Assembly (NCBI RefSeq): GCF_019426345.1
Contig: NZ_JAHLLW010000005.1
Span: 167,447-231,446, forward strand
From: Marinomonas lutimaris
GTDB lineage: Bacteria; Pseudomonadota; Gammaproteobacteria; Pseudomonadales; Marinomonadaceae
Direction of reading: 5' to 3'
DNA: 64,000 bases
Position 1 is the first letter of the stretch. The number at the start of each line of letters is the position of its first letter. The position numbers and the translations under genes were made by a program. The notes beneath the pieces were generated by a model. The model had not been told where the DNA came from and searched no databases. It saw nothing but the letters and a program-made list of their open reading frames with translations. Of this stretch, positions 1-9,979 are shown one piece after another.

Positions 1-297
1 CTTACCTTTTAGGTAAAGGGCATGAAAATATAGGTATTTACTTACCTTAATAAGTACTAATGAACGGTAGCATTTTTGTAGTATATGAATGTTATCGTTT
101 TATATGAATGCGCATTGTTACCCTATTGAAGTATTTTTGTGGACTTTTTTTGTCACTTTAATGGGATATTTATCAATATAAGGGTACAATTGCGCCAATT
201 TTACCCCGCACCAAGATCCGAGACGCTTGAAGAGCATATCTGCCCGTATCAAGCGGCGGTATATCTTTTTGCTCACGCTAAATGCAGAGAACTATAA
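1..297. other. Intergenic region upstream of typA
   Basis: No gene is visible in this AT-rich stretch. A short inverted repeat (TTACC/GGTAA) lies at 2-17 with no T-run on the plus strand. A weak promoter candidate for typA is TTGTCA at 150-155 followed about 18 bases later by CAATAT near 174-179; this is a poor match and is only a suggestion. Confidence 0.4.
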
Positions 298-2118
298 ATG
301 TCTAATGATATCAATAAGTTACGTAACGTAGCTATTATTGCCCACGTTGACCATGGTAAGACTACCTTGGTTGATCAGCTATTAAGCCAATCTGGCACAC
401 TAGATCGTAAAGATCAAGGTTCTGAACGAATCATGGACTCTAACGATCAAGAGAAAGAACGTGGCATCACGATTTTGGCGAAAAATACGTCAATTATGTG
501 GCACGACTACCGTATTAATATCGTAGACACACCTGGACACGCCGACTTCGGTGGTGAGGTTGAGCGTGTATTGTCTATGGTTGACTCTGTACTTTTGTTG
601 GTTGACGCAGTTGATGGCCCAATGCCACAAACTCGTTTCGTAACATCAAAAGCATTTGAACGTGGCCTACGTCCTATTGTTGTTATCAACAAAATTGACC
701 GTCCAGGCGCTCGTCCTGATTGGGTTATGGATCAGGTTTTTGATTTGTTTGATAGCCTTGGTGCAACTGAAGAGCAGCTAGACTTCCCTGTTATTTATGC
801 ATCTGCAATCAATGGTATTTCTGGTAATGACCCAGAAAACATGGCAGAAGACATGACGCCACTTTACCAAATGATCGTAGACAGCGTACCTGTTCCTGAT
901 GTTGATCCAGAGGGCATGTTCCAAATGCAGGTTTCTGCATTAGATTACGATGCTTATGTTGGTGTTATCGGTATCGGTCGCATTACCCGTGGTAGTCTGT
1001 CTCCTAACCAACAAGTAGTTGTAAAATCTGCTGACGGTAAAGAGCGTAAAGGTAAAGTTCTTAACGTTAAGGGCTACCATGGTCTAGCGCGTGTTGATAC
1101 AAACAAAGCTGGCGCTGGTGATATCGTTTGTATTACTGGTATCGACGGCCTAAGTATTTCTGATACTTTGTGTAATCCTGAGTGTGTTGAAGCGCTTCCT
1201 GCTCTAACAGTAGATGAGCCAACAGTAAGCATGACGTTCATGGTTAACGACTCTCCGTTTGCTGGTAAAGAAGGTAAATACATTACCACTCGTAATATCT
1301 CAGATCGTCTTGATCGTGAGCTTATCCACAACGTAGCATTGCGTGTTCGTCAAGGCGAAACACCTGATAAATTCATTGTTTCAGGTCGTGGTGAGCTTCA
1401 TCTTTCTGTATTGATTGAAAATATGCGTCGTGAAGGCTTTGAGATGGGTGTTTCTCGTCCTGAAGTGGTTCAGAAAGAAGTAGACGGCAAAATTCAAGAA
1501 CCATTTGAATTAGTGGTTATCGACGTTGAAGAACAGCATCAAGGTTCTATCATGGAAGAACTTGGCTTGCGTAAAGCTGAGTTAACTAACATGGAACCAG
1601 ATGGTAAAGGTCGTGTTCGTCTTGAGTTCATGACGCCTTCTCGTGGCTTGATCGGCTTCCGTGGCTTGTTCCTAACACTAACTTCTGGTTCTGGTATCAT
1701 GACCAGTGTATTTGACCATTATGGTCCAGTAAAAGAAGGTGATGTTGGTAGCCGCCAGAATGGTGTATTGGTCAGTATGGTGACTGGTAAAACAGCAGCG
1801 TTCGCTTTGTTTAACCTGCAAAGCCGTGGTCGTTTATTCTTGGGTCACGCGGTTGAAGTATATGAAGGTCAAGTTATCGGTCTTCACTCACGTGATAATG
1901 ACTTAACTGTTAACCCAGTTAAAGGTAAACAGTTAACTAACATGCGTGCCTCTGGTACAGATGAAGCATTGACTTTGACTCCACCGATTCGTCATACACT
2001 AGAGCAAGCGCTTGAGTTTATCGAAGACGATGAATTGGTAGAAGTAACACCAGAAAGCATTCGTATTCGTAAGAAATTATTGACTGAAAACGAGCGTAAA
2101 CGCGCTGGTCGTAAGTAA
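298..2118 (+). CDS. typA: Ribosome-associated translational GTPase TypA/BipA
   Basis: TypA/BipA is a cytoplasmic GTPase that binds the ribosome and is needed for 50S assembly and stress or cold adaptation. The G1 loop AHVDHGKT is at residues 15-22, the G3 motif DTPGH at 77-81 and the G4 motif NKID at 131-134. EF-G-like domains follow, and the C-terminal half carries the typical stretch with [20 protein letters not shown]. The 606-residue length is normal for the family. The start at 298 places the conserved KLRN-(V/I)[12 protein letters not shown] segment at the expected distance from the N terminus. The gene stands alone and is closed by a strong terminator at 2192-2219. Confidence 0.97.
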   Translation: MSNDINKLRNVAIIAHVDHGKTTLVDQLLSQSGTLDRKDQGSERIMDSNDQEKERGITILAKNTSIMWHDYRINIVDTPGHADFGGEVERVLSMVDSVLLLVDAVDGPMPQTRFVTSKAFERGLRPIVVINKIDRPGARPDWVMDQVFDLFDSLGATEEQLDFPVIYASAINGISGNDPENMAEDMTPLYQMIVDSVPVPDVDPEGMFQMQVSALDYDAYVGVIGIGRITRGSLSPNQQVVVKSADGKERKGKVLNVKGYHGLARVDTNKAGAGDIVCITGIDGLSISDTLCNPECVEALPALTVDEPTVSMTFMVNDSPFAGKEGKYITTRNISDRLDRELIHNVALRVRQGETPDKFIVSGRGELHLSVLIENMRREGFEMGVSRPEVVQKEVDGKIQEPFELVVIDVEEQHQGSIMEELGLRKAELTNMEPDGKGRVRLEFMTPSRGLIGFRGLFLTLTSGSGIMTSVFDHYGPVKEGDVGSRQNGVLVSMVTGKTAAFALFNLQSRGRLFLGHAVEVYEGQVIGLHSRDNDLTVNPVKGKQLTNMRASGTDEALTLTPPIRHTLEQALEFIEDDELVEVTPESIRIRKKLLTENERKRAGRK

Positions 2119-2191
2119 TAGTGTTCTTTTGATGTAATAGTATAAAGAGCAGCAGCAAATGAGTTCATGTAAATGAATTCGTGAGCGACAT

Positions 2192-2219
2192 AAGCGCCTT
2201 CGGGCGCTTTTGTTTTTTC
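2192..2219 (+). terminator. Intrinsic terminator after typA
   Basis: AAGCGCC, a TTCG tetraloop and GGCGCTT form a 7-bp GC-rich stem at 2192-2209, followed by a T-rich tract. It lies 74 bases after the typA stop and just upstream of dtd, so it also argues against any dtd start before it. Confidence 0.9.
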
Positions 2220-2276
2220 TGGACTTTGGTAAGGTTGTTGGCCTTATTTATCTGGGCAAGTATTGGGGAGAAGTTG

Positions 2277-2711
2277 GTGAAAGTCTTAGTGCAACGAGCC
2301 TTAAACGCAAGCGTTGTCGTTGATGGTGAAACCATTGGTGCGATTGATCATGGACAGCTTGTATTGATCGGTATAGAGAAAGGTGACACGGAAGATGATG
2401 TACAGCGATTAGCTGATAAGCTATTGAAATACCGCATGTTTGGTGACGAAGATGGCAAGATGAATCTAAATGTTCAGCAAGTTAATGGTAGTGTTTTACT
2501 GGTATCGCAATTCACCTTAGCTGCTGAAACTAAAAAAGGTTTACGTCCAGGGTTTTCCACGGCGGCTATTCCCGAAGAAGGAGAGCGCTTATTTAACGAC
2601 TTTGTGAATAAGGTTCGTACTCAGTATGACAAGGTTGAAACGGGGCGTTTTGGTGCTGACATGAAGGTGTCTTTTACCAATGATGGCCCCGTTACTTTTA
2701 TGTTAGATTAA
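2277..2711 (+). CDS. dtd: D-aminoacyl-tRNA deacylase
   Basis: Dtd hydrolyses D-amino acids from mischarged tRNAs in the cytoplasm. The open frame reaches back to 2181, but I place the start at the GTG at 2277. This gives 144 residues beginning VKVLVQRALNASVVVDG, the usual Dtd length and N terminus. GGGGAG at 2265-2270 is well placed as ribosome binding site, and the upstream part of the frame overlaps the typA terminator. The family motifs SQFTLAA and a C-terminal segment close to the usual GPVT(F/I) form are present. Its 3' end converges with the pectin esterase gene, with a gap of only 14 bases. Confidence 0.93.
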   Translation: MKVLVQRALNASVVVDGETIGAIDHGQLVLIGIEKGDTEDDVQRLADKLLKYRMFGDEDGKMNLNVQQVNGSVLLVSQFTLAAETKKGLRPGFSTAAIPEEGERLFNDFVNKVRTQYDKVETGRFGADMKVSFTNDGPVTFMLD

Positions 2712-2725
2712 GCTTTTATGCTGGA

Positions 2726-5323
2726 TTAATTGTTTATTGATTCTGATAATGCTTTTAGTTTTGGTGCTTTTTGGATTTCGTCAGCGACTAATTTCGCAAC
2801 CGCTTTAGCGCCTTGTTCTTGGAAATGGGTAATATCTGGTTTATCTAATCTACCGGTTCGGTCTTTGTAATAAGGGTATTTAGCTGGGTCGACCGCTAAC
2901 CAATAATCTTTCCACTTATCCTCTCCTAGTCTATTAGCAAGCTCTATTGAACGTGTTTCTATATCTAATAAAATCGAGCTGTTTGCTTGGGCTGTGTCTT
3001 TAATGGTTTGGCTATAATTGCCAATAAAGGCAAATCCTTTGGTGTTATTTTGCTTAGTAAGGTGAGTAGAAATTACAGTGAATTTATCTTTTCCTTTCAT
3101 AGTTTTCACCCGAGTTACGGGCGTTAGTAGAACTGGTGTGATTTGATGTAACTGGGCATAGTCAATAAAGATCTCCAGTGAGCGCTGGAATGAAAGGCTT
3201 TCTTGGCCTGCTGGTGCTTGTATTTGGCCATCGGCATCATTCGGATAGGTACAGGTGTTGGCGACATCATGAGGGCCGCGTCCAGCGCTGCTCGCGTCAC
3301 ATTTTTCGTCATTGTGACCAAATTGGATAAATAGATAGTCTCCATGACGCATCATGCTGCTGATGTAGCGAAACCAGCCTTGATTATAATAGGAGCGAGA
3401 GCTACGGCCAGATTGTGCGCCATTAATAACTTGTACTTTCGTGGCGTCAAAATTTTCTTGGAAGGTTTGTCCCCAGCCCATGCGTGGGGCAACGACTTGT
3501 GGGTAATTTGACGCTGTCGAGTCGCCAATGATAAATACTCTATGTGGAGCGAGATCGACCTGCTGCTGTTTATTTTGAGTGGCATTGAGATCAAACTCGG
3601 TCACTTTTCCTTTTAAATCAGGGACGAGTAGAGGTTGAAAAAAGCGATCCATTAAAGTGCTATCAGCCACTTCGCCAGTCTTAGTTTGATAATTTCGATT
3701 GCTCCACAGCCATTGTGTTAATTGAGCAAAGGCTGATTGCCACTCAGGCTCATAATGTACCGGATCGAAATGTTTTGGTAATCCTAACTCTTTTAAGCTG
3801 TCATCAAACCCTTGATGAAAACGCGCTACAGACAAAGCATATTCTATTGCCGAAAAGGCGAGTGGTAGTTTTGGGGAGGACACAACTTGTTGAGGACCTA
3901 AGTAACCCGATGCCGTTGCTGTATCCGATAAGATTAGGTCACTAAACGGATTAATATTGATATTAATGTTTTGCTCGAGTTGTGGCTTGGTCGGAGCATA
4001 GAGGGCAGCCATGCATATTCCGCGTAATGTGTTATTGCTTAAACAATCAGAGTTCTGTTCAGCTGCGGAGACGACGAAAGGCGGGATGAAGTCTTTTATT
4101 TTAAGTTGATAAGCTCCATGTCTATCTGTAGTGGTTGATGCCTTTTTACCATATTGATCGCTCAAGGTTATTTGGGCTGGAAATTTCATTAGATGGGCGC
4201 TTACAATGCCTTTGATAGTCGTGTTTTGGGTGGCCAGAAAAATCGGCTGCCAGCCATCAAGCATGTTATCAATGGTAAACTCAGCGGCTTCTTTATCACT
4301 CAGTTGAGGGCGATAGCCTTGTTTTGACGCGCCTGCTCCATAGCTTTTATATTCACTAAAACGCGCACCGTCTTCAGGTGTAAACCAAATAGATTGTCCA
4401 TTGATGTCCTTGCCATGCATTTTATCCCAGCCATAGATGTGATCATCCATTTCTGTGTTGATAAAGGTGCTCGAGCCCATAGCAAACGGGTCGGCATAAC
4501 GACCATCTTGGAAAGTAGTGGTTGGGTGCCAAGGGCGACCAAGAGCGTAGCTAGCTGCTGGAACGCGGCCGTCTTCTTTGATCAAGCGGCTGTTGATGAA
4601 GACTAAACCAAAAGCTTGTTTGTCATTAGTGCTTGGTGCTGTTAAATAACCTAAAGGAAGCTCTTTGTTTGGGCGATAACGTGCGACTATGTCGCTATTA
4701 TCAAAAACCACCAAGCCGTTGCCGAAAATAAAATCGACAGTGCCGCTAATGCGAGAGTTATTGAAATAACTTCGGCCACCTTTGCTGTAAAAGGTATCTT
4801 GAAAGCCTTCTAGAGACACGTCATAGAAGGTTGATCTATCACTTTGTTTACCAAGCAATAAGGCGACGGCTTGAGTTTGCTTGATTCTACTTGGATCGTC
4901 TTTGGCTTTAGCGTCGTTTGTGAGGTAGTCAAAGTCGTTGCGAATGGTCAGGGATTGCGCCGCGAAATCTTTGCCGTTGATTTCGACGACTCGACTGCCT
5001 GAAGTGCCTATGTTCTTGCCATTATCATCTTTCATACCCGCTGCAATGGCTTTGGCTATGATAGTTTTATCTCGTCCAGCACCAACAAAGTGCACGTTAT
5101 CGCGATCAATAATGACTTGTTCGTTATAGAGTCCAGGCTTGATATATACGCTGTAAGTACTTTCATCTTCGGGAGCGTTTTTGAGAGCATCCTTGATGCT
5201 ACTGTATTCACCTGCTTTTGGTGTGGGTGATACGACAGCTTGATATAAGCCAGTTGCATGAGATTGAAATGGTAGTAGTACACCGACAGTGGCGACTATG
5301 CCTATTGCAATAGAGTGTTTCAT
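2726..5323 (-). CDS. Exported two-domain pectin methylesterase / SGNH acetylesterase
   Basis: This 865-residue protein has an N-terminal signal peptide (about residues 1-23, ending SHA). A CE8-type pectin methylesterase domain covers about 25-345, with Q151, D176 (GFQDTFY), D197 (GTVDFIFG), R263 and W265 (LGRPWHP) in the catalytic positions known for this family. A linker containing a carboxypeptidase-regulatory-like segment (about 365-425) leads to a C-terminal SGNH hydrolase resembling rhamnogalacturonan acetylesterases of CE12 type (about 593-850): GDS at 600-602, NGAQSGRSS at 634-642, FGHND at 668-672 and D830-x-x-H833. Seen together, these predict removal of both methyl and acetyl esters from pectin in the periplasm or outside the cell. 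GAGGGATAAC before the ATG is a good ribosome binding site. A KdgR-like operator lies upstream. Confidence 0.9.
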   Translation of the reverse strand: MKHSIAIGIVATVGVLLPFQSHATGLYQAVVSPTPKAGEYSSIKDALKNAPEDESTYSVYIKPGLYNEQVIIDRDNVHFVGAGRDKTIIAKAIAAGMKDDNGKNIGTSGSRVVEINGKDFAAQSLTIRNDFDYLTNDAKAKDDPSRIKQTQAVALLLGKQSDRSTFYDVSLEGFQDTFYSKGGRSYFNNSRISGTVDFIFGNGLVVFDNSDIVARYRPNKELPLGYLTAPSTNDKQAFGLVFINSRLIKEDGRVPAASYALGRPWHPTTTFQDGRYADPFAMGSSTFINTEMDDHIYGWDKMHGKDINGQSIWFTPEDGARFSEYKSYGAGASKQGYRPQLSDKEAAEFTIDNMLDGWQPIFLATQNTTIKGIVSAHLMKFPAQITLSDQYGKKASTTTDRHGAYQLKIKDFIPPFVVSAAEQNSDCLSNNTLRGICMAALYAPTKPQLEQNINININPFSDLILSDTATASGYLGPQQVVSSPKLPLAFSAIEYALSVARFHQGFDDSLKELGLPKHFDPVHYEPEWQSAFAQLTQWLWSNRNYQTKTGEVADSTLMDRFFQPLLVPDLKGKVTEFDLNATQNKQQQVDLAPHRVFIIGDSTASNYPQVVAPRMGWGQTFQENFDATKVQVINGAQSGRSSRSYYNQGWFRYISSMMRHGDYLFIQFGHNDEKCDASSAGRGPHDVANTCTYPNDADGQIQAPAGQESLSFQRSLEIFIDYAQLHQITPVLLTPVTRVKTMKGKDKFTVISTHLTKQNNTKGFAFIGNYSQTIKDTAQANSSILLDIETRSIELANRLGEDKWKDYWLAVDPAKYPYYKDRTGRLDKPDITHFQEQGAKAVAKLVADEIQKAPKLKALSESINN

Positions 5324-5414
5324 TGTTATCCCTCACATTTTTATTCTTATCTTGATTGGGTGTTGTGGTGCTTTTACTGCTTTTTGTAAAAGATCACTTT
5401 TTGTTCAAGGTAAG

Positions 5415-5442
5415 AATATAGCTGAAGGGAAATAATTGAAAC
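5415..5442 (-). promoter_or_regulatory. Candidate promoter of the pectin esterase gene
   Basis: Read on the minus strand, GTTTCA (complement of 5437-5442) and TATATT (complement of 5415-5420) are separated by 16 bases. The -10 matches consensus at 5 of 6 positions; the -35 is weak. The -35 overlaps the KdgR-like operator, which would fit repression. Confidence 0.4.
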
Positions 5443-5451
5443 AGTGTTTTG
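5437..5451. promoter_or_regulatory. KdgR-like operator upstream of the pectin esterase
   Basis: TGAAACAGTGTTTTG matches the enterobacterial KdgR consensus TRAAAYRNYRTTTYA at every position but the last. It lies about 115 bases before the start codon. Two similar sites occur at 36863 and 43423, and a KdgR homologue is encoded in the window. That this organism's KdgR uses the same motif is inferred. Confidence 0.6.
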
Positions 5452-5485
5452 TTTATTTTTATGATGTTTTTCGTTTTTTTATGGC

Positions 5486-5522
5486 AATAAAAAACGCTTA
5501 AGGGATTAGTCTTAAGCGTTTT
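5486..5522 (-). terminator. Intrinsic terminator of the tat operon
   Basis: AAAACGCTTAAG at 5491-5502 and CTTAAGCGTTTT at 5511-5522 form a 12-bp stem with an 8-base loop. On the minus strand a T-run follows (complement of 5486-5494). It stops transcription from tatC before the pectin esterase promoter. Confidence 0.88.
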
Positions 5523-5546
5523 ACGTATAGCGTGTGAATGAAGGTA

Positions 5547-6326
5547 TTATTGTTGGCTTGCTTTGGATCTCTCGCTTTCTTCTTTTTCTTCGCTACCATC
5601 AACCACAACCTTTACAGTTCGGCCAGCAATGAGTCCAAGTTCGAATAACAGCCACATTGGGATAGCCAGCAAGGTTTGCGAAAAAATATCAGGTGGCGTT
5701 ATGAGCATGCCGACAACGAAACAACCTAGAAAAATATAGGGGCGTTTCTTCGAGAGCGTCGCAACTGTGGTGACACCCGCCTTAATAAGTAAGTAGGTGG
5801 CAACAGGTATTTCAAAGGTCACGCCAAAAGCGAAGAACAGTTTTAAGACAAAGTTCAGGTAGTTATTAATGTCTGTCATAACGGTCACTTCACCAGGCCC
5901 GACAGTCGTGAAAAAGCCAAAAATCAATGGTAAAACGACGAAGTACGCAAACAGAACGCCAGCATAAAAAAGGAAAATACTGGAAACCAATAGTGGAATC
6001 GCAATTTGTTTTTCGTTTTTATACAGAGCTGGTGCAATAAAGGACCAAGCCTGAAAAAGAGTATAAGGAACCGATATTAGTACAGCGACGGCAAAGGTTA
6101 GCTTGAGTGGCGCAAGAAAGGGTGATGCTACTTCTGTTGCAATCAAGGAGCTACCAGGCGGGAGTAACAGTCGTAGTGGTTCAGAGACAATCAGATATAA
6201 ATCATTGGCAAAAGAATATAAGCCGATGAAGAGGATAAGTATCGCCAGAACACACTTTAATAAACGATTTCTTAGCTCGATAAGATGAGCGACAAGTGGT
6301 GCTTGATTGGAAGAATCTGTACTCAT
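5547..6326 (-). CDS. tatC: Sec-independent protein translocase subunit TatC
   Basis: TatC is the multi-spanning inner-membrane receptor for twin-arginine signal peptides. The 259-residue protein begins with the family segment PLVAHLIELRNRLLKC and has six hydrophobic segments, with SPFLAPLKLTF and a C-terminal FVVGMLITPPDIFSQTLLAIPMWLLFELG signature. The C-terminal tail (about 235-259) is charged and cytoplasmic. It is the last gene of tatABC and ends before a strong terminator. Confidence 0.96.
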   Translation of the reverse strand: MSTDSSNQAPLVAHLIELRNRLLKCVLAILILFIGLYSFANDLYLIVSEPLRLLLPPGSSLIATEVASPFLAPLKLTFAVAVLISVPYTLFQAWSFIAPALYKNEKQIAIPLLVSSIFLFYAGVLFAYFVVLPLIFGFFTTVGPGEVTVMTDINNYLNFVLKLFFAFGVTFEIPVATYLLIKAGVTTVATLSKKRPYIFLGCFVVGMLITPPDIFSQTLLAIPMWLLFELGLIAGRTVKVVVDGSEEKEESERSKASQQ

Positions 6327-6362
6327 AATGCGTCACATGTCCGCGCGTAGTTTAAATAATAG

Positions 6363-6827
6363 TTAGGTTCGAGAAGTCGTCGTTTCGGACGTTTTTTCGA
6401 TTTCGTCCGTCAATTGGGCTTTAGCTGAGTCCGCATTATCTGCTGTTGCTGATTCATCCGTCATGGATAGTGGCGCTTCTTTTTCAATAGGTGCTGGAGC
6501 TATTTTTTCTGCTTTCGGCTTCTCGGTGGTTTTCGTGGACTCTAATTCATCCCTTTTCGTGTCGTAACCTTCAGGGTAGGGCGTAATGGTATTTTGAATC
6601 GCTTGGCCTTCTTTCAAAAGGCGCTGATTGGTCTCGTTAATTTTCTGTTGCAGCTCTTCATGATCCAGTTGTGCATTAATTTCTCTTTGCACTGAACTGA
6701 TACTGCGACGAATTTTACGAACCCATAGTCCTGCCGTTTTCGCGGCATGGGGTAAGCGTTCAGGGCCAAGAATCAAAAGACCAACGACAAAAACAACAAG
6801 CAGTTCAGAAAAGCCAATGTCGAACAC
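6363..6827 (-). CDS. tatB: Twin-arginine translocase subunit TatB
   Basis: TatB works with TatC in substrate recognition. The protein has one N-terminal membrane segment (MFDIGFSELLVVFVVGLLILGPERLP), with the conserved Glu at position 8 and the GPERLP hinge, an amphipathic helix, then a long acidic, Lys/Glu/Thr-rich tail (about 75-154) that is poorly conserved in the family. It is separated from tatA by 3 bases, so the two are almost surely co-translated. Confidence 0.95.
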   Translation of the reverse strand: MFDIGFSELLVVFVVGLLILGPERLPHAAKTAGLWVRKIRRSISSVQREINAQLDHEELQQKINETNQRLLKEGQAIQNTITPYPEGYDTKRDELESTKTTEKPKAEKIAPAPIEKEAPLSMTDESATADNADSAKAQLTDEIEKTSETTTSRT

Positions 6828-6830
6828 AGA

Positions 6831-7049
6831 TTAGGCGCTCTTATCGTCTTTTTTAACGTCAGCATCAATTACTTTATGCTGGGCTGTTTTTTCTTCTTCG
6901 GTACTGCTGTCTTTATCTACTGCTTCTTTAAAGCCTTTGACTGCACCACCTAGATCAGAACCGAGGTTCTTGAGTTTTTTGGTACCAAAAATTAGTACAA
7001 GAATGGCCAAAACGATTAATAATTGCCAAATACTGATTCCGCCTAACAT
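6831..7049 (-). CDS. tatA: Twin-arginine translocase subunit TatA
   Basis: TatA forms the translocation assembly. The 72-residue protein shows the N-terminal hydrophobic helix ([18 protein letters not shown]), the [24 protein letters not shown] hinge and amphipathic helix, and a short charged tail. AGGAGT a few bases before the start (complement of about 7054-7059) is a good ribosome binding site. It follows hisE after 16 bases. Confidence 0.96.
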   Translation of the reverse strand: MLGGISIWQLLIVLAILVLIFGTKKLKNLGSDLGGAVKGFKEAVDKDSSTEEEKTAQHKVIDADVKKDDKSA

Positions 7050-7065
7050 AAATTACTCCTATTGC

Positions 7066-7398
7066 TTATTTGGTTCGACTGGCTTTTTCGTCTAAGCCAG
7101 ACAAGTTAAATCTACGTGCTAGTTCATCGAGTATAGCATCTGGGCCAATATCTAAATGAGATAACATGACAAGTGTGTGAAACCATAGGTCTGCAGTTTC
7201 ATAAATCAAATCGGATTTATCACCAGATATGGCAGCATCTTTTGCTGCAATAATGGTTTCAATGCTTTCTTCGCCTACTTTTTCTAGGATCTTATTTAAC
7301 CCTTTTGCATGCAGACTAGCAACATAAGAAGAGTCTGCGGCGGCGGCTTTACGTTGTTCTAGTGTGGCTGCTAATTCAGCCAATACGTCGGATTTCAT
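7066..7398 (-). CDS. hisE: Phosphoribosyl-ATP pyrophosphatase
   Basis: HisE hydrolyses phosphoribosyl-ATP to phosphoribosyl-AMP in histidine synthesis. The all-helical MazG-like fold is shown by [16 protein letters not shown] (EExxE type metal ligands) and [19 protein letters not shown]. The length of 110 residues is normal for a stand-alone HisE. In Pseudomonas hisI normally sits just before hisE in this cluster; here ubiB directly precedes it and no hisI is present, so hisI must be elsewhere in the genome. Confidence 0.94.
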   Translation of the reverse strand: MKSDVLAELAATLEQRKAAAADSSYVASLHAKGLNKILEKVGEESIETIIAAKDAAISGDKSDLIYETADLWFHTLVMLSHLDIGPDAILDELARRFNLSGLDEKASRTK

Positions 7399-7414
7399 TA
7401 TAGTCTCTCAAAGG

Positions 7415-9058
7415 TTACGGTTTTAAGACAAGCAGGTAAAGTCCTACTAAAAACAGTCCTAAACTGGTTAAATCAGCGTCTTTTATATGGGTTAAAGAAG
7501 CAGGGTCAGTAATAACCCAAGCAGCACCTAAGCTTAATATTCCTAGTAATCGGAAAGGCGTATTTTGTCGGCCTTTTTTCAGTTCCTTGCCCAGTTCTTC
7601 TATTGCCACAGTCTGTGCTTGCATACGCTCTTCTTGGTGCGACATTTGCGATAATGCAGTAAATACTAAATTCGGAATTTGTGGTAATTGACCTGCCCAT
7701 TGTGGTGCTTGTTTGCGGACTTCTTCCATCACGCGTTTTGGCCCCATTTGTTCTCGCATCCAGCGTTCTAGGAAGGGCTTAGCTGTTACCCATAGATCCA
7801 AGTCTGGATAAAGCTGGCGACCCAAGCCTTCAATATTTAGCAGTGTTTTTTCTAATAGAACTAACTGGGGTTGCACTTCCATATTAAATCGTCGTGCGGT
7901 TTGGAATAAACCAATCAGTACTTGCCCAAAAGAAATGTCTTTCAGCGGTTTGGCAAACATAGGTTCACAAACACTACGAATAGCAGATTCGAAAGCATGT
8001 ACTGGCGTGCCTTTAGGTACCCAGCCACTTTCAACATGAAGTTCTGCCACCATGCGATAATCTCGCTGGAAGAACGCTAATAAATTACGCGCCAAATAGC
8101 TTTTATCTGCGTCATCTAGGCTGCCCATGATTGCGCAGTCAATGGCGATATATTTAGGCTTCTGTGGATTTGTGACATCGACAAAAATATTGCCAGGGTG
8201 CATGTCCGCATGGAAAAAACTGTGCGAAAAAACTTGAGTGAAAAAGATCTCCACGCCACGTTCTGCCAAGCATTTCATGTCGACATTTGCTTTGTTAAGT
8301 GCCGCAATGTCGGCTACCGGAATGCCAGAAATGCGTTCCATAACCATAACGTTACGGTGACTGTAATCCCAATAAACTTGAGGCACATACAGCAAGTCTG
8401 AATTGGTAAAGTTGCGTTGTAACAAGCCTGTGTTGCCAGCCTCTTTGGCAAGATCCAATTCATCAAGAATGGTGTATTCGTAATCTGTTACCACTTCAAC
8501 CGGTCTTAAGCGACGGCCATCTGCGCTTAAATTGGCAACAAGATGCGCCAAAGTGTAGAGCAGGCTTATATCTTTACTGATGGTTTTTTCAATTTTCGGA
8601 CGAATCACTTTAACAACCACGTCTTCGCCAGAATGCAATTTAGCCGTATGGACTTGTGCAATGGACGCAGAGGCGAGAGGTGTTGCCGAAAATTCAGCGA
8701 ACAGTTCAGAAACCGGAGCTTTTAAATCTCTTTCGATAATAGCTTGAGCGATGTGGCCTGGAAAGGCTGGCACTTTGTCTTGCAGCTTCGCCAGTTCATC
8801 GGCGATATCATCGTCTAGCAAATCTCGGCGTGTTGATAATATTTGTCCAAACTTAACAAAAATAGGGCCAAGAGATTCTAATGCCAAGCGAAGGCGCTCG
8901 CCTTTATTTTTGCTGGCACGCTTGCGACCAATTGAGCAAACAAGGCCAAGCGTGTAGCGAATATACCAAGGCAAAATAGCGAATGGAATAAACACATCAA
9001 GACGAAAACGCATTACTGTATATAGTATGCGCAGTAAACGGAAAGTACTGATCAACAT
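7415..9058 (-). CDS. ubiB: UbiB atypical kinase/ATPase for ubiquinone synthesis
   Basis: UbiB is a membrane-anchored ABC1/ADCK-family ATPase that supports the ubiquinone biosynthetic complex. Visible signatures are the KxGQ-type stretch [13 protein letters not shown] near residue 70, the Ala-rich loop [19 protein letters not shown] and ID-C in the ATP site, and a pair of C-terminal hydrophobic segments (about 500-545) for membrane anchoring. The 547-residue length is usual. It starts 2 bases after ubiE ends, indicating one transcript. Confidence 0.95.
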   Translation of the reverse strand: MLISTFRLLRILYTVMRFRLDVFIPFAILPWYIRYTLGLVCSIGRKRASKNKGERLRLALESLGPIFVKFGQILSTRRDLLDDDIADELAKLQDKVPAFPGHIAQAIIERDLKAPVSELFAEFSATPLASASIAQVHTAKLHSGEDVVVKVIRPKIEKTISKDISLLYTLAHLVANLSADGRRLRPVEVVTDYEYTILDELDLAKEAGNTGLLQRNFTNSDLLYVPQVYWDYSHRNVMVMERISGIPVADIAALNKANVDMKCLAERGVEIFFTQVFSHSFFHADMHPGNIFVDVTNPQKPKYIAIDCAIMGSLDDADKSYLARNLLAFFQRDYRMVAELHVESGWVPKGTPVHAFESAIRSVCEPMFAKPLKDISFGQVLIGLFQTARRFNMEVQPQLVLLEKTLLNIEGLGRQLYPDLDLWVTAKPFLERWMREQMGPKRVMEEVRKQAPQWAGQLPQIPNLVFTALSQMSHQEERMQAQTVAIEELGKELKKGRQNTPFRLLGILSLGAAWVITDPASLTHIKDADLTSLGLFLVGLYLLVLKP

Positions 9059-9060
9059 GG

Positions 9061-9816
9061 CTAGAATTTAAATCCTTTATGAAGCGCAACAATGCCGCCT
9101 GTTAAATTTTGGTAGCTGGTGCGTTCAAATCCGACTTCATCCATCATGCCTTTCAGGGTTTCTTGGTCAGGATGCATACGGATAGATTCGGCAAGGTAAC
9201 GGTAGCTGTCGGCGTCATTTGCAATCAATTTGCCCATTGCAGGTAGTAGGCGGAAAGAGTATTGATCATAAACTTGAGATAAAAGCTCTGATTCTGGCTT
9301 AGAAAATTCCAAAACTAATAGACGACCACCGGGCTTCAATACGCGATACATAGAGGCAAGGGCTTTAGATTTGTCAGTGACGTTGCGCAAACCAAATGCA
9401 ATGGTAATGCAGTCGAAAGTGTCATCAGGGAAGGGAAGTGCTTCAGCATTGGCTTGAACGAATTTTACGTTACCAACAATGCCTTGATTGGCGAGCTTGT
9501 CACGGCCAACTTTCAACATGGAGTCGTTGATGTCGGCAAGGATAACTTGGCCTTCGCTACCAACAAGGCGAGAAAATTTAACCGTCAAATCACCTGTGCC
9601 GCCAGCGATATCTAGGACGCTGTTGCCTGCGCGAACACCGGATTGACTAATAGTGTGTCGTTTCCAGAGACGGTGAATACCACCGGACATCAAATCATTC
9701 ATAATGTCGTATTTTGCGGCTACGGAATGAAAAACTTGCGCGACGGCTTTTACTTTCTCATCAGTTGGGATTTCTTTGAAGCCAAAGTCGGTGGTTTTTT
9801 TCTGATCGTCTTGCAT
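9061..9816 (-). CDS. ubiE: Ubiquinone/menaquinone C-methyltransferase UbiE
   Basis: UbiE methylates the quinone ring with S-adenosylmethionine. The SAM-binding motif [11 protein letters not shown] is at residues 67-77. Family signatures [18 protein letters not shown] (36-53) and [13 protein letters not shown] are also present. It is the first gene of the ubiE-ubiB-hisE-tatABC run on the minus strand. The 163-base gap to the cyclase gene upstream probably holds the promoter, but no convincing -35/-10 pair was identified. Confidence 0.96.
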   Translation of the reverse strand: MQDDQKKTTDFGFKEIPTDEKVKAVAQVFHSVAAKYDIMNDLMSGGIHRLWKRHTISQSGVRAGNSVLDIAGGTGDLTVKFSRLVGSEGQVILADINDSMLKVGRDKLANQGIVGNVKFVQANAEALPFPDDTFDCITIAFGLRNVTDKSKALASMYRVLKPGGRLLVLEFSKPESELLSQVYDQYSFRLLPAMGKLIANDADSYRYLAESIRMHPDQETLKGMMDEVGFERTSYQNLTGGIVALHKGFKF

Positions 9817-9979
9817 AAACTACTTCATCCTAGTGGCGGCATCGCTCGCCATTATCTTTATTGAATAGCCTTATTGAAAAGCTTGATTTAATCGCTTTAT
9901 CGATGTTTGACAGCGTTGCGTTCAATGTAAGTGGTTATTGTAACCGCGACAGCAAAGCTCTGGTACTGCTTTACTTAAA

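Noticed and set aside
2181..2276. N-terminal extension of Dtd from a GTG at 2181
   Set aside because: It overlaps the typA terminator, lacks family similarity, and a better GTG with a good ribosome binding site lies at 2277.
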